DNA of 64,000 nucleotides from Hyalella azteca (GCF_000764305.2 NW_025934948.1:1-64000); one strand, 5' to 3'; positions 11,271 to 21,360 are shown, numbered from the stretch's first letter. Translations and numbers: made by a program. The notes: a model not told the origin generated them from the letters alone.

Positions 11271-11779
11271 TCACGACCGATGAATTTACCATCAGTAAAT
11301 TCACCATTAACAACTTTTTTGTCGACAAATTCAGCTCTTGAGTAAATTCCCCAATATTAGCAAAATCACCTCAGTCACAATGTTTTAATCAAGAAATCCT
11401 CTTCATGGAAGGTTTCAAATTCTTGACAGGACGTTAGATGGAATGTACCATCTTCAGAGTCAACATCAAATGCTGGAACTCTTTCACTTCAGTAGTGGCA
11501 GGTTGAACAACCTTCGCCAGCTCTACCACTTACGGATCCTGGACATCAAGCCCACTGCGGCCTCGTCAATTGAACAATTGAAAGCAACTCAAGTGTCTGA
11601 ACAGTACACTGAGAATCCACTGAAGTAACAGGCGTGACGGAACCTCCAACACTCTTAGCACTGATCAGCCTCTTCTACTCGCGAGTTTGTCATTTCACTC
11701 CGTAAGAACGGTGGAGTTATCCATAATCCATTCACAATAGATAGGTAAGTCACAAACCATCAACGATTAACTGATGTGC

Positions 11780-11801
11780 CCCCTGGGAAGGTCGCCAAAA
11801 T
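11780..11801 (-). promoter_or_regulatory. possible tRNA primer-binding site and 5' LTR end
   Basis: On the minus strand, ...CCCACATTT is followed by TGGCGACCTTCCCAGGGG. A TGG-starting 18-mer just after a terminal CA is the usual arrangement of LTR end and primer-binding site, and TGGCGACC is common in gypsy-type elements. It lies upstream of gag in the right orientation. The start of the LTR (somewhere above 11.8 kb) is not defined, and no 3' LTR partner was found. Confidence 0.35.
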
Positions 11802-12937
11802 GTGGGTACCCAAAAGAGCAGGGGCCTCCAGTAGGTCCGTTGGCATTTGCCGTACGTGGGCTCGCCCTAAGCTCAACGGTTAATTGAACGACGAATTTAG
11901 ACTTCGTATTGGAGAAATTCCAAACGGGGTTACAGAAATCTACATCGGCCGTGTGGTGGTGACTTTCACCAACTATAGAAGTTATCGGATGCAAAAAATT
12001 CGTAACGGTTTCTGAGGGAAGACGGCCTGAATAGGGCTTGTCAGCCCCCTTTCATGTTTTGCGATTTCATCGGGATGCATGATAGAGGCCAGCATTGCCC
12101 ATGACCAGCATTTCTTTCATAAACCTTTCCGTTGCGTAAGCCTGCTAAAGGGCAGAGTGGACTAAGGGATTATATGTTAGAAGCCAGAGGTAGAAATCCC
12201 CTTCATGGAAATGAACCAGCGAGCTAATGAGAAGTAAGCAACCAATACAATCGCTCTACGCCGTATTTAAAACCGCCCAACAGCTCTATCCCATGCCGCC
12301 TAACCTCCTCACGATTTTCGGTAAGCAACTCCTACGCCATACCGTTGTTGATACACAGCCAGCACTCCAGCCCGTCCATTCGTCGCAGCTGTTTTCCCCC
12401 AGCATAACTACCTCCACGCTTACCCCGTCTCCCCGCCTTGTTGCACCGACTGCCGGACGGCTTTTCGTAGTTTCTGCTCATTTGACTGCCTTACGTTATG
12501 AAAAGTGGATCTATACGAGTTGTGACCTAACCTAGTTTGGTTAAGCATTAAAGGTCTGCGAGGAATGCCTCCAGTTAGCCATGGCGGTAAGGTGAAGAGT
12601 CGGGGTAAGTGTGGGGGGAAAAAGATGCTGGGGGATAGTAAGGCAGGGAAACAGTGACGCGGGGTTCACGTCTTGCGGAGTAAGTAAGGTGATGACGCAT
12701 TATCGTTGGTACAGTTCACATTTGCGGCAATGCAGCGTGGTCAGCGGACCCTTAGGATAACAGCATGTGTAAGAAGTGATGGTATGGGTCATAAAGCATT
12801 GGAGAACAAAGTATTGACCGTTAACTATGTGGGGTAGCAGCTTGTGTGCTGAAGCAGTGTTGGTTTGAAGTTCTTGTGGTGAGATAGGTGAATTGATTAC
12901 AGCTGCTTATAGGCGCCAGGATGACAATATCTATAGC
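11802..12937. other. no supported feature; possible LTR in its first part
   Basis: The first few hundred bases may be the minus-strand 5' LTR. The frame at 12,227-12,535 (102 codons, plus) has no recognisable domain. G-rich stretches occur at 12,600-12,680. Nothing else is supported. Confidence 0.35.
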
Positions 12938-12945
12938 ACTTAGAT

Positions 12946-14588
12946 CAGTGGTTCCCAAAGTGGGCGATATCGCCCCCCTAGGGGCGGTGGAAAGATTTTG
13001 GGGGGCGGTAAGGAAGAAGAGGGCGTTTGGGGGGCGATAGGGGGGCGGTAGTCCGAAATCGAAGTCAGAAGTTCGAACGTTTGTTTGACGATTTGTACAC
13101 GACACGTGCAGCACATCATGACTCCCAGCGATGGTTTTTTCACCCAGATCTGTTTTTTTAACCTCTCCTGGGTTTACGTCTCGGACAAATTAACGGCCGG
13201 ACTCGCGGCCGATCTCACGGTCAATTTCCAATTCAATGTTCAAGTAATATCTCTCAAACTAATGAACTTAACTCGATGAAACTTGGTACACGTATTCATT
13301 AGGACCTAACGGTAATGTGAAGCTCGTGAATTTTTTCAATATTGCCTTCATTTGTTTTTGCCATAGTTATATGGCAATACGGGCTGAAATTCACAGTACC
13401 GGGCAATCAAGAAATTTTTTAAAACTATTGAGCAGATTCGAACGAAATTTTGAATTTACAGTCCTAACTACCGAACGTTGTTTAGCTCATGAAAATTTAT
13501 TCGATTGTGCCTTTGTTCGCGAGTTTTTTTCAATTTCACCTTCATTCGTGATTTAAATAGCAATACGTGCTTAAATTCGCAGTAATCAAGAAATTCCTTC
13601 TAAAACTACTGAATGGATTTGAACGAAACTTAGTATTTAAATACCTAACCTCAGCAACGGTGATGTTTAGCTCGCTACAATTTTTTCGTTTTGCCTTCGT
13701 TTGCGAGTTATACGGCTATACGTATACGGATATACGTAAACGGCTCTTAATTGGTTAAACCGGCCGGTAGAAAAGCCGGTCGTTCCACCTATATCTCTAT
13801 AACTCCCGAACGAAAACAAAATAGAAAAATTGTCACGAGCTAAACATCACCGTTGAGAGGTTAGGTATTTATACACAAAGTTTTGTTGAAATCTACATAT
13901 TCTGTAGTTTAGAAGAAAATTTTTGATCGCCGCGAATTTAAGTGACAAATTACCCGGCAATACGGGCTGAATATAAGGAAGTGTGAAATCAAGAATGACT
14001 GTGAAATGAAAAAAAAACTCGCAAACGAAGGTAAAATCGAAAATTTTTAAAAGCCAAAAAAAAATCAAAGCTTGGTAGTTAAGAATGTATATTCAAAATT
14101 TCGTTCAAATCTGTTCTGTAGTTTGGAAGAAATTCTTTGATCACTGCGAATTTCGGCCTTTATCGCAATATATATAACTCTCGAATGAAGGTGAAATTTA
14201 AAAATTTTTACGAGCTAAAAATCAACGTTAGGTTCTGATGAATATATGTTCCAAGTTTCCTTGAGCTGCGTTCATTAGTTTGGGAGATATTACTTGATAA
14301 TTGAATTTGGAGATTGGTCGTGCGACTGGCCACGAGTCCGGCCGTGGATTTGCTCGAGATGACCTAGGTTTCTAGTGCTGAAACAGTTAAAACAGCTTAA
14401 AAACATATTGGTTCACTAAATGAGGTTCTTTTTTTGAAATACACTTTTGTGTTTAACATTTATCCATTAAAATTGCAGCGTACTAAATTACAACAAAGAG
14501 GTTTTTTTATATGTGTCTGTGGGGGGGCGCTAGAAGTTCACTAGGGACCCAAAGGGGGCGCCAGCCTGAGAAAGTTTGGGAACCACTG
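12946..14588. mobile_element. 1,643-bp non-autonomous hAT-type foldback element
   Basis: The ends are CAGTGGTTCCCAAAG on the left and CAGTGGTTCCCAAAC (reverse complement) on the right. The flanks carry an exact 8-bp duplication, ACTTAGAT, at 12,938-12,945 and 14,589-14,596, the hAT hallmark. Inside the G-rich ends the sequence is one large inverted repeat: about 13,180-13,755 pairs with about 13,785-14,345, centred on a small hairpin (CCGGCCGGTAGAAAAGCCGG) near 13,770. Each arm holds three diverged direct repeats of about 170-180 bp. No transposase motif is present, so it would need a hAT transposase in trans. The intact duplication suggests it is not very old, though the arms have diverged. 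Confidence 0.92.
13241..13755. repeat. three tandem monomers (about 170-180 bp) in the left arm of the foldback
   Basis: Related monomers begin near 13,241 (CAAGTAATATCTCTCAAACT), 13,408 (CAAGAAATTTTTTAAAACT) and 13,587 (CAAGAAATTCCTTCTAAAAC). Each then carries GAACGAAA/GATGAAAC, CCTAAC, TTTAGCTC-like and TTCGTTTGCGAGTTAT-like words. The right arm holds the same monomers in reverse. Confidence 0.8.
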
Positions 14589-14802
14589 ACTTAGATGGTT
14601 GATAATGGCTCCAGGGCTGATTTGAGCGTTAATTTGCTGGTCTACGGCTGCGCACCCATCAAATCGATTCTCCTCGTCCACCCTTTACTCATTCACATAC
14701 ATATTTTCGTTTAGTTTTCTATACATGCCAATAATTCGTTTTGAATGAATTAACATTGGATACTCATACCTCAAGCGCTAGCGTTCAAAGAAACTATGAA
14801 GT

Positions 14803-14890
14803 CACCGACCGAGGGAGGATGGAACCCGTGCCCAGGAGGTAGTCGGTTGCACGAGTGCTGCGATCCTGTGCCTTGGTCCACTACAGACTA
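14803..14890 (-). repeat. possible tRNA-derived SINE fragment
   Basis: On the minus strand TAGTGGACCAAGG (near 14,884-14,872) is followed about 45 bases later by GGGTTCCATCC (14,827-14,817), resembling Pol III A and B boxes at tRNA-like spacing. The A box is imperfect, and no target duplication or tail was identified. It could also be chance or another repeat. Confidence 0.3.
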
Positions 14891-14899
14891 CAGCACCCG

Positions 14900-15545
14900 G
14901 GCATACGCAAGTTAGAGTGGCAGTGTTTCTCAAGTGTAATACGTAGCCATACCTGAATAAATTGGACTACTAATCTTAGTAATATCCAATTGGGCGATTG
15001 AATTACGTATGCGTCGCTCATATACCTTACTAGCTACGAAGGAACTCGTGTGTAATAAAACAGAAAGCCACTAGTATTTCATTACGTATATTGTCACATT
15101 GGCTGTTTTTACCACGTAACAAATTGAGTAGTAATAAGAACCTTTCAGAACTGGAAAATATTATTAATTCATTTATAATCCCTATGTAAGCCATTTTGAC
15201 GGTTATTCGAAAATAGATATTTACGTAGTGCCGCAGTCTTCATCTTAATCTGTAATTAAAATGGAAAGCTATTAAATCTCAAATGAAGGCGGTGCTAAGT
15301 TCTCCACGTTCGCAACTGTTTCGAAAAGTTCACTACCTCGTGTGTGGATTTTGAAAGAAGTATAAATTCAAATGTGTGCTGGTGTGACAGTTTTCTGTAG
15401 TTATCTTCAAAAAAAATTTCCTCTATTGGTGATGCAGCACTTTGGCAGCGAAAAATACAATCGAAAACACATAACCCTAAAGCGATCGTTCTGCGTTCCT
15501 ATCTATCAATCAACGAGTCGCTACCTTTTTAAGTGATAAAGACTG
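14900..15545. other. no supported feature
   Basis: AT-rich sequence without recognisable coding or repeat structure. Confidence 0.5.
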
Positions 15546-15548
15546 TAA

Positions 15549-15958
15549 AGCCCGGTCCACACGCTCAGTTTTACACAACGATTTGTCTGCGCCGTTCTAA
15601 TCGTTGCAGATAAAACGTTGCGTGTGGACGGGAAAACTGCGCAGTTTTGGAGCCGGCGGGAAAACTGCGCAGTTCCATCGAAATCTGAGCTCCAGAGCAT
15701 AGATTTCGATGAACTGCGCAGACAAGTCGGAACGTGTGGACGGTAGCACAGTTTTCCGATTCGATTTTTGCTTGCCGAATTTGGGGAGACCGGCCGTAAA
15801 ATTTGTTCGAGACGTCTCCATGGCGAGATCGCGCAAAACTGAGCAAACTACTCAGATAAGTCGGTACCGTGTGGACGCTCTAAAAATTGCAACGATTTCA
15901 TTCCGACTTAAAACTGCGCAGACAAATCGTTGTGAAAACTGAGCGTGTGGACCGGGCT
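15549..15958. mobile_element. 410-bp MITE, PIF/Harbinger-like
   Basis: Inverted ends start AGCCCGGTCCACACGCTCAG on both sides and continue to TTTT.CACAACGATTTGTCTG over about 42 bp. The flanks are TAA (15,546-15,548) and TAA (15,959-15,961), a 3-bp duplication as used by PIF/Harbinger elements. Inside, AACTGCGCAG occurs four times (near 15,635, 15,663, 15,712 and 15,912) and CGTGTGGACGG-like words recur. A second hairpin (ATCGAAATCT/AGATTTCGAT) lies at about 15,676-15,710. There is no transposase. The short frames across it are by-products of the palindromes. Confidence 0.88.
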
Positions 15959-15961
15959 TAA

Positions 15962-16169
15962 TAATTCATCTGCCGAGACTTCGTTGTTGAAAATTGCCAA
16001 GCTTACGGTCATCAGATCTTTTTGTCGGGCAGGTTTATCTAAAGTGAGAGGACAAACGGATCGAAATTCAACTGACGTAGGGCGGGAGAACTTCAGGACT
16101 GCATTTAGTCATGAGCGATGGAGCGGCATAACCCCACCCTATGACAGCTTCTGGGTGATTGAGTCTTGC
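15962..16169. other. no supported feature
   Basis: Short spacer between two DNA transposons. An open frame crosses it but carries no motif. Confidence 0.5.
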
Positions 16170-16177
16170 ATCTGGAA

Positions 16178-17213
16178 CAGGGTTGCCAGATGGAGCCAAG
16201 AGAAAAAGGCCAATTTAGCATAATTTAAGGAAGTTCTAACCATTTGCAGTTCATGCATTAACTCTCAAGGCTTTTAGTCTGCCAAAAATACACCAATTTT
16301 GCCAAGTGTACGAGCTGAATTTACCGTCAATGCTACAGCAGCCTCAGGCGCCAGCCTGCAGCGAGTTGCACGTTACTCGCCGACCGTAAATAAAACCGTA
16401 TAATACTGGTCAGAACTATGATATTTACGATTCGATTGCCACCTAACAACTATCAAGCTTTTCGATCGCGTTAGACAGCTCTAGCTCAGTTTTGCCAACC
16501 CAATATTTAGAGAAGTGGTAGGCGACATAAGTGATGTGGCGAAGTTTTTGGTATTGACGGTAGAACATTTATACGCTGAAATTAAAATATATTAAAACTC
16601 CTTTCTGCGGTATAGAGATGATGTGGTCCTTGCAAGACTAAGGTAAATATTAAAAGCCAATTTTATAAATTTATCACAACTTTTGAATGCGTAGAAAAAA
16701 TATATATTGCCTATCATAACTGGGAGAGGAGTAGTTATTATATTTATTCAAAGTGAAATTTTGTAATGACACACCAGAAGGCTGAATGTATGGAGAAACA
16801 GCGCTGTAACTTCAAAAATAGTGCTTAATTTAATACTCTTTAGAAGTGAAAACTATACTGATTATACACGTTCTCAGATCTGCCATCCATGGTTATTAAT
16901 ACGAGTTGGCAACTGGATATAGTCCTATGCTTCAACCAAAGTGTTGCCCAGATTATGCGGCACTCGCCAGTGTTGACACCTAAACTGAAGTGTTGACACA
17001 GTTACGTGTCGAAATTTGAGTGTACTCGTCTTGGACAAAATTCAATTATTATAACTGAAGGACAAAATTATTACGAAAAAGTCGAGAATTATATTTTTCA
17101 TGAAAAAAGCCACAAAAGGCCAAAAAGCCTAAATCAACTTTGTCAGATCAATGCATTTTAAAAAACGCCACAATTGCGAAATTTGGCCTGAAAAAGGCCC
17201 ATCTGGCAACACT
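16178..17213. mobile_element. 1,036-bp non-autonomous hAT-type element
   Basis: The left end is CAGGGTTGCCAGATGGAGCC; the right end, reverse complemented, is CAGTGTTGCCAGATGGGCC. The flanks are ATCTGGAA (16,170-16,177) and ATCTGGAC (17,214-17,221), a 7-of-8 match, as expected for a hAT insertion. Internal sequence is AT-rich with no transposase motif. It abuts a second element with a similar end (CAGTGTTGCCAGG at 17,224). Confidence 0.8.
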
Positions 17214-17223
17214 GATCTGGACG

Positions 17224-18353
17224 CAGTGTTGCCAGGTTTTTTCTCGGCGAGAATACCAGATTGCGTAGCTCAAAATACCATAAATATATCAGAAATTCTA
17301 TTGTTCAAAAACCGACTATTACCTCAAAATTTAATGAAATTATTCATCAGGAACGTTGGTTATAAAAGAACAAAAAATTTTATCTTATGTGCTGTGCACC
17401 TGGCTTGACGACAATCAAATTAAATTAATCACGTTATATTTTTTCCCTCTGTTTGGAACATTTTGACACTTTTCTTTTCCTGAGTTTGATTACATTGACA
17501 CTTTTTCCTTTTTTTATCACAGTGTGAGTGTGGCACTTCTGCCCCTTCGCTCAAGATGAGCAAGCCACGGAAACATGTAATCTTCCTTTTGCTTATTTTC
17601 GTACATGCTTGCTTTTTCATTTATCTAATATTTCGGGTGTGATCACTTGTTGCGGCTGAGCAGATAGCTTTTGGTCCGAATAAGGAACTCCAGCACCTTG
17701 GTTGAAATTTTATTTCGTTGCTTGTTTTTCACATAACTGACTTGTGAGAACACTCGCTCCACGAATGCATTGGAGACAGGTCAAAGTAGACAAGTGATGC
17801 AGTAGGCAGCCAGTTCCATGAATGGATGATGATATTCAAGATCATTGAAATATTGAATGGCACCCCAGAATTCAAGTGACACTCCTATAAGTGGTACTCC
17901 AGATTTCAAAACCACAAAACAAAAATGGTGGAGCTTGCGTCACAGAAATCGGTTCGACAACCTCACTCGACCTAGGCCGTATCATCACTGATCAGTAATC
18001 AATCAAGGATCATCACTCTCGTGCTTATATTGCACTAAGCACTTTTGTTAAATGTTAACAATTAGATTGGGGTTATTTCATCAAGCGGTAAACTTGCGGT
18101 TCCAAAAATGGCGGGAAACCTCTAGTCGCGTCGGTCTAAAGGTAATCTATATAATCCACGCCTGCGCTGGAGAAAGTTCAAATTTCTGAGGTGAACTTAA
18201 TGCAGTAAATTTGCAGTAAGTCAGAAAATGCCATAAAAATACCACATTTAGGCAAATATACCAGACTACCAGATCTATAATATTCATACCAGACACCTTC
18301 CGAAAATACCAGGTTTGTGAAATCTGGTATAGAAATATACCATCTAACAACAT
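17224..18353 (-). mobile_element. hAT element relic with transposase remnant
   Basis: The left end CAGTGTTGCCAGG resembles the neighbouring element's ends. At the right, the reverse complement of 18,305-18,353 reads GATGTTGTTAGATGG followed by ATACCAGATTT, echoing GAATACCAGATTG inside the left end, so the two are likely diverged inverted ends. Between them, at 17,643-17,885, is a minus-strand hAT transposase C-terminus. No clean 8-bp duplication is visible, and the SINE at 18,357 starts just outside. Most of the transposase is missing. Confidence 0.55.
17643..17885 (-). pseudogene. hAT transposase C-terminal dimerisation domain, broken
   Basis: The minus strand reads VSLEFWGAIQYFNDLEYHHP, then FMELAAYCITCLL, an in-frame stop TGA (17,781-17,783), then PVSNAFVERVFSQVSYVKNK and RNKISTKVLEFLIRTKSYLL, ending at TGA 17,643-17,645. 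The pattern 'FW...FP.L..lA...L.iPvS.a..ERvFS....K.RN.l' is the diagnostic C-terminal dimerisation region of hAT transposases. One stop and the absence of the catalytic core show it is dead. About 81 codons remain, against 500 or more in a full enzyme. Confidence 0.85.
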
Positions 18354-18356
18354 CAA

Positions 18357-18595
18357 ATGGGCACGGTGGCCCAGTGGTTACAGTTCAAGTACCAAGATTG
18401 GCGCAGAGAGGCGCGGGTTCGATCCCAGCTCTGTGCGCCAGTTTCTGGTCAGAATTGGCTAGGAGGCCGGGCGGTTAAGCACAGCAGAATTGAATCAGTG
18501 AGTTGTGAGTTCGAGACCGCAACAAGCTGTGGATGTTTTGCGATGTTAAGAATCAGCGACAGGCCTATGGCCTAATAAACGCTGAAACCGCTATC
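18357..18595 (+). repeat. tRNA-derived SINE, copy A
   Basis: An A box TGGCCCAGTGG (18,367-18,377) and a B box GGTTCGATCCC (18,416-18,426) at tRNA-like spacing give an internal Pol III promoter. A unique body follows, ending in AAGAATCAGCGACAGGCCTA and TGGCCTAATAAACGCTGAAA. A second copy with the same layout lies on the minus strand at 51.53-51.78 kb and a tail fragment at 31-75. Non-autonomous: it would rely on a LINE reverse transcriptase, none of which is seen here. It starts within a few bases of the hAT relic's end. Confidence 0.88.
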
Positions 18596-18599
18596 AATA

Positions 18600-19430
18600 T
18601 TATATTATAACGCTGAGTCCACGAGCGTCGATCACGACCAGCCTCACTCGCGCAGCTCATACTCATCATAGGTCCAAACGCAATGTGCATGGCGTGACTA
18701 CAAAATGAGTGCCACCTCGTAATTAGAAGTGTGTCGTAGGGTGATACGTTAAAATCGTACAAATGATTAATAGAAAGCAATTGGAACGACAGTTTCCTGC
18801 CGTTTACAACTTGAACAAGTTTAAGAGAAGCAACAGCCGTCTCATTAGCTGGGCCCTTAGTCTGCAACACCGTTCCCGTTTCATAACCGGTTTATATTCC
18901 GGGGGGGGGGGACGTGGGAGCTGATTTACTTAGCAGTTGCTCGAAGAGTAACTTCTTTAACTCCGATCAACTTTGTTACGCGTTTCGTTCGTCTTGCTTC
19001 TTAGTAGTTTTGTTGTTCGTATGTGCTAGTTCTTCAGAATTTATAAGTTAGTGTTAGTATGTTGTAACCTCTGTTGATTTGAGTATTGCAATAATTGCCA
19101 TTCGGGCAAGCACATACCCTTAATTTTAGTTCAAATTTTAACGCACGCTCTCAATTTTCTTAGAGGGGAGTCGTGTAAGGGCATGCGATCCAGTTTTATT
19201 GAACACTTTGTCTTACATCCCGATACTGATTTCCACGCTAGGCTCTCTGCTAAATTTAGATCCCGTTCTTCCACACTGGATAGGTGAGCTCCGTAACCGA
19301 CTTGAAATCGATAATTCTATCTGGAATAGCAAGTGTTTAATCCAGGCAAGCCGTGCTTATTTAACTAAGTCTCTTTAATTTCAGCAATGTAATCTAAAAT
19401 CTTTTCACGCAAGTATGATGCAACATTTAT
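18600..19430. other. no supported feature; G-run at 18,901
   Basis: A homopolymer G tract lies at 18,901-18,910. No coding or repeat structure is otherwise recognised. Confidence 0.45.
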
Positions 19431-19437
19431 TTTTTGT

Positions 19438-19587
19438 GAATGAGTAAAAACGGAATTTGTTTGAAATGTTGATCTTAATCGCAAATTTCAAAGTGTGCGC
19501 AATTATCTTTTTTTTCTTGAATGAATCAAAACGTATCAAGTTTGAAAAGTTTATCGATAATTTCAAAGTTTGTGTAATTATCTTTTA
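19438..19587. repeat. two-copy tandem repeat, about 80 bp
   Basis: GAATGAGTAAAAACGG ... TTTCAAAGTGTGCGCAATTA and, about 80 bp on, GAATGAATCAAAACG ... TTTCAAAGTTTGTGTAATTA are diverged direct copies. Confidence 0.65.
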
Positions 19588-19599
19588 TATAACCAACAG

Positions 19600-20220
19600 T
19601 GGAATCGTACGAGAATTTAACATGTACCAACAAAATTGGATTAATCAAGTATCTGATTTTCTTGCTTACCAGTTCAATTTACTTCCGTTCAACCAAGGAG
19701 TAAGTTCGTCCAGTCTTATTAAAATTAAAGGACAAATTCTTTTTCAATCCATCATCAGCTGAGCAAGGCCATAGCTCCGGTCATGTTATCATGAATAGCA
19801 GTGGCAACAATTGCAGGTTTCTCAGAAGTGAGTCTACGTGGGCTGAAGCTTGAATCAAACTAAATAAAGATGGAATAGCTTCAAGAAATGACGCGATTTT
19901 GTAGTTGTTCGCTAGCGATTAAGAGGCATTGCCAAGTTAAAAAGAACTAATGGATTATCTTGCAGGGCATTCCGGGAGATGGAGGTGTTTTTGGGACCAC
20001 CGAAAATGACTGTACAGCTCAACTCTGGAATAGCTTGCCCGCCCGTTTATTTATCCGAGTATTGATCCCCAAACGAAAAATTCGGTATTTCTACCGATAA
20101 GAATGAAAAATAATTTTGATTTGTAAAAAATAATAACAAAATTTATCATAGAATTTCCATATGTTACCAATACCAATCATCGGAAAATTTAAAATAGATC
20201 AATTCTTCTCATGTTACCCG
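19600..20220. other. no supported feature
   Basis: Open frame to 19,762 without a recognisable domain, then AT-rich DNA leading into the LTR. Confidence 0.45.
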
Positions 20221-20223
20221 TTA

Positions 20224-20728
20224 TGTCAGGTTGAATTCCTATGCTGTCATAGTCTGTCTTACGTCACCTTCTGTGATGTCACTATTCGCGGGTCTCCGCG
20301 TATATAAGCTCTTCGAGCAGACCTTCAGTCAGTCGTAGGCAGCAAGCCTAGCCATCATGTGGTCATAACCATCTTTGTAGCGTCCACTGGACGTCGCCTG
20401 ACTCCGGCGTTCTCCTGATCGTCGATAGTAACCAATACTAAACTACCTTGTGTAACTCACCACCAGCATCATCCTGTCTCCTACAGTATACAGATCTAGT
20501 TCTTAATATATTTTAGACTACTACAAGCCTCTCAATCATCCTGCCTTTATTCGGACATTTATCTAACGAACCAAAACCCCTCAGGTTTTGGCTCTCATTT
20601 GAAGATCTTCGATTGATCCACTTATCAAGTAATAATCATGTTACCACTGAAACCGGTAATCTGACGAATTGGCGCCCTCATATTATGAATCATTGGGCAT
20701 TTGGGCCAGTCAAAAGATTGACTTGACA
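20224..20728 (+). mobile_element. LTR of a retrotransposon (about 505 bp)
   Basis: It starts TGTCAGGTT and ends GACTTGACA; the ends form an imperfect inverted repeat (TGTCA...TGACA). It contains a TATA box TATATAA (20,301-20,307) followed by TTCAGTCAGTCGTAGGC, which looks like an insect initiator (TCAGT) about 25 bp downstream. A primer-binding site follows 5 bp after the end. No second LTR was found in the window, so the element is truncated or its other part lies elsewhere. Confidence 0.6.
20301..20335 (+). promoter_or_regulatory. LTR core promoter: TATA box plus TCAGT initiator
   Basis: TATATAA at 20,301-20,307 is followed by TTCAGTCAGT at about 20,325-20,334. The spacing and the arthropod-type TCAGT initiator are right for Pol II transcription of the element rightward. 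Confidence 0.5.
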
Positions 20729-20733
20729 ATAAT

Positions 20734-20751
20734 TGGCGCCCGACCGTGTAA
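20734..20751 (+). promoter_or_regulatory. primer-binding site TGGCGCCCGACCGTG...
   Basis: TGGCGCCC is the standard tRNA-Lys-type primer-binding start. It lies 5 bp after the LTR end. A second TGGCGCCC at 20,670-20,677, preceded by CTGACGAAT, lies inside the called LTR and could instead mark an older or alternative LTR end. Confidence 0.5.
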
Positions 20752-20768
20752 TAAAGAGGCAGTGAAAA

Positions 20769-21017
20769 ATGACTTTGAATAAAGTGAAAATGAATAATAC
20801 AGAGAGTGTTGAGAACTTTGATAGTGGAACAAAACTTCGACGAAGAAAAGCTCTAGAGCGATATTGCTGCGATTTTGCCATGAAAAGGAAATCAGTGAAA
20901 ACTTCGAAGAAAATGGCACAAGCGCCAACTCCACAAGTGAAGTTGTCTACTAAGTCGTCGATAATTGTACGTGGTAAACAGGTTGTGATGCACCCATGTG
21001 TAACATCGCATGTGTAA
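20769..21017 (+). pseudogene. gag-like start of the LTR element
   Basis: The first ATG frame after the primer-binding site encodes 82 residues, strongly basic in the middle (KLRRRKALERYCCDFAMKRK, then VKTSKK). Position and basic character suit a gag start, but I recognise no capsid or zinc-knuckle motif, and the frame stops early. From about 21,020 on the sequence changes character. Confidence 0.35.
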
Positions 21018-21184
21018 CATGCGGGTGTCATGCAAATCGGTTACATATGTTATGACAAAGAAGAATCTGCATAAATATCTTCATGAATATAAATGATGGC
21101 TAAATTTTAATCACGAAAGTCTTCACAATTATTAAATGTCTTAATGACACTGTATTCCTGGTCACGGGAATATACCTGACATAA

Positions 21185-21360
21185 CGAATTACGCTGTGCA
21201 TATATTCTGCATACGCTGAATATAAGAATATTGGAAGGCGAATATCATCACATCAGAAAAGAGAAGAGCGAAGAATACTTAGAGCCCCGGTCACCGAACA
21301 ATGCGGGACCGTGGAATGAAGTTGTCGACAACGTCAATAGTAAAACGCGCAAGAATACGT
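21185..21360 (+). other. short coding-like stretch, unidentified
   Basis: An open frame encodes LEGEYHHIRKEKSEEYLEPR and then SPNNAGPWNEVVDNVNSKTR, ending at a TAA just before the tandem array. The composition is protein-like and it may belong to the LTR element, but I cannot assign a domain. Confidence 0.25.

Larger units (their letters stand above)
6720..11801 (-). mobile_element. Ty3/gypsy-type retroelement relic, Gmr1-like domain order
   Basis: Read on the minus strand, the domains come in this order: gag (about 11.02-10.17 kb), CCHC zinc knuckle (10.1 kb), protease (9.97-9.68 kb), integrase with HHCC finger and DDE core (9.1-8.2 kb), reverse transcriptase (7.97-7.23 kb), RNase H (about 6.96-6.9 kb). 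Ordinary Ty3/gypsy elements have RT-RNase H before integrase. Integrase before RT in a Ty3/gypsy-like sequence is the mark of the Gmr1 group. All frames carry stops, frameshifts and lost catalytic residues, and a MITE interrupts it at 9,165-9,355, so it is inactive. Neither LTR is fully defined: a possible 5' LTR end and primer-binding site lie at 11.8 kb, and the 3' LTR was not found. Confidence 0.8.

Noticed and set aside
15571..15942. Frames of 77-91 codons on both strands
   Set aside because: They are translations of the palindromic Harbinger-like MITE.
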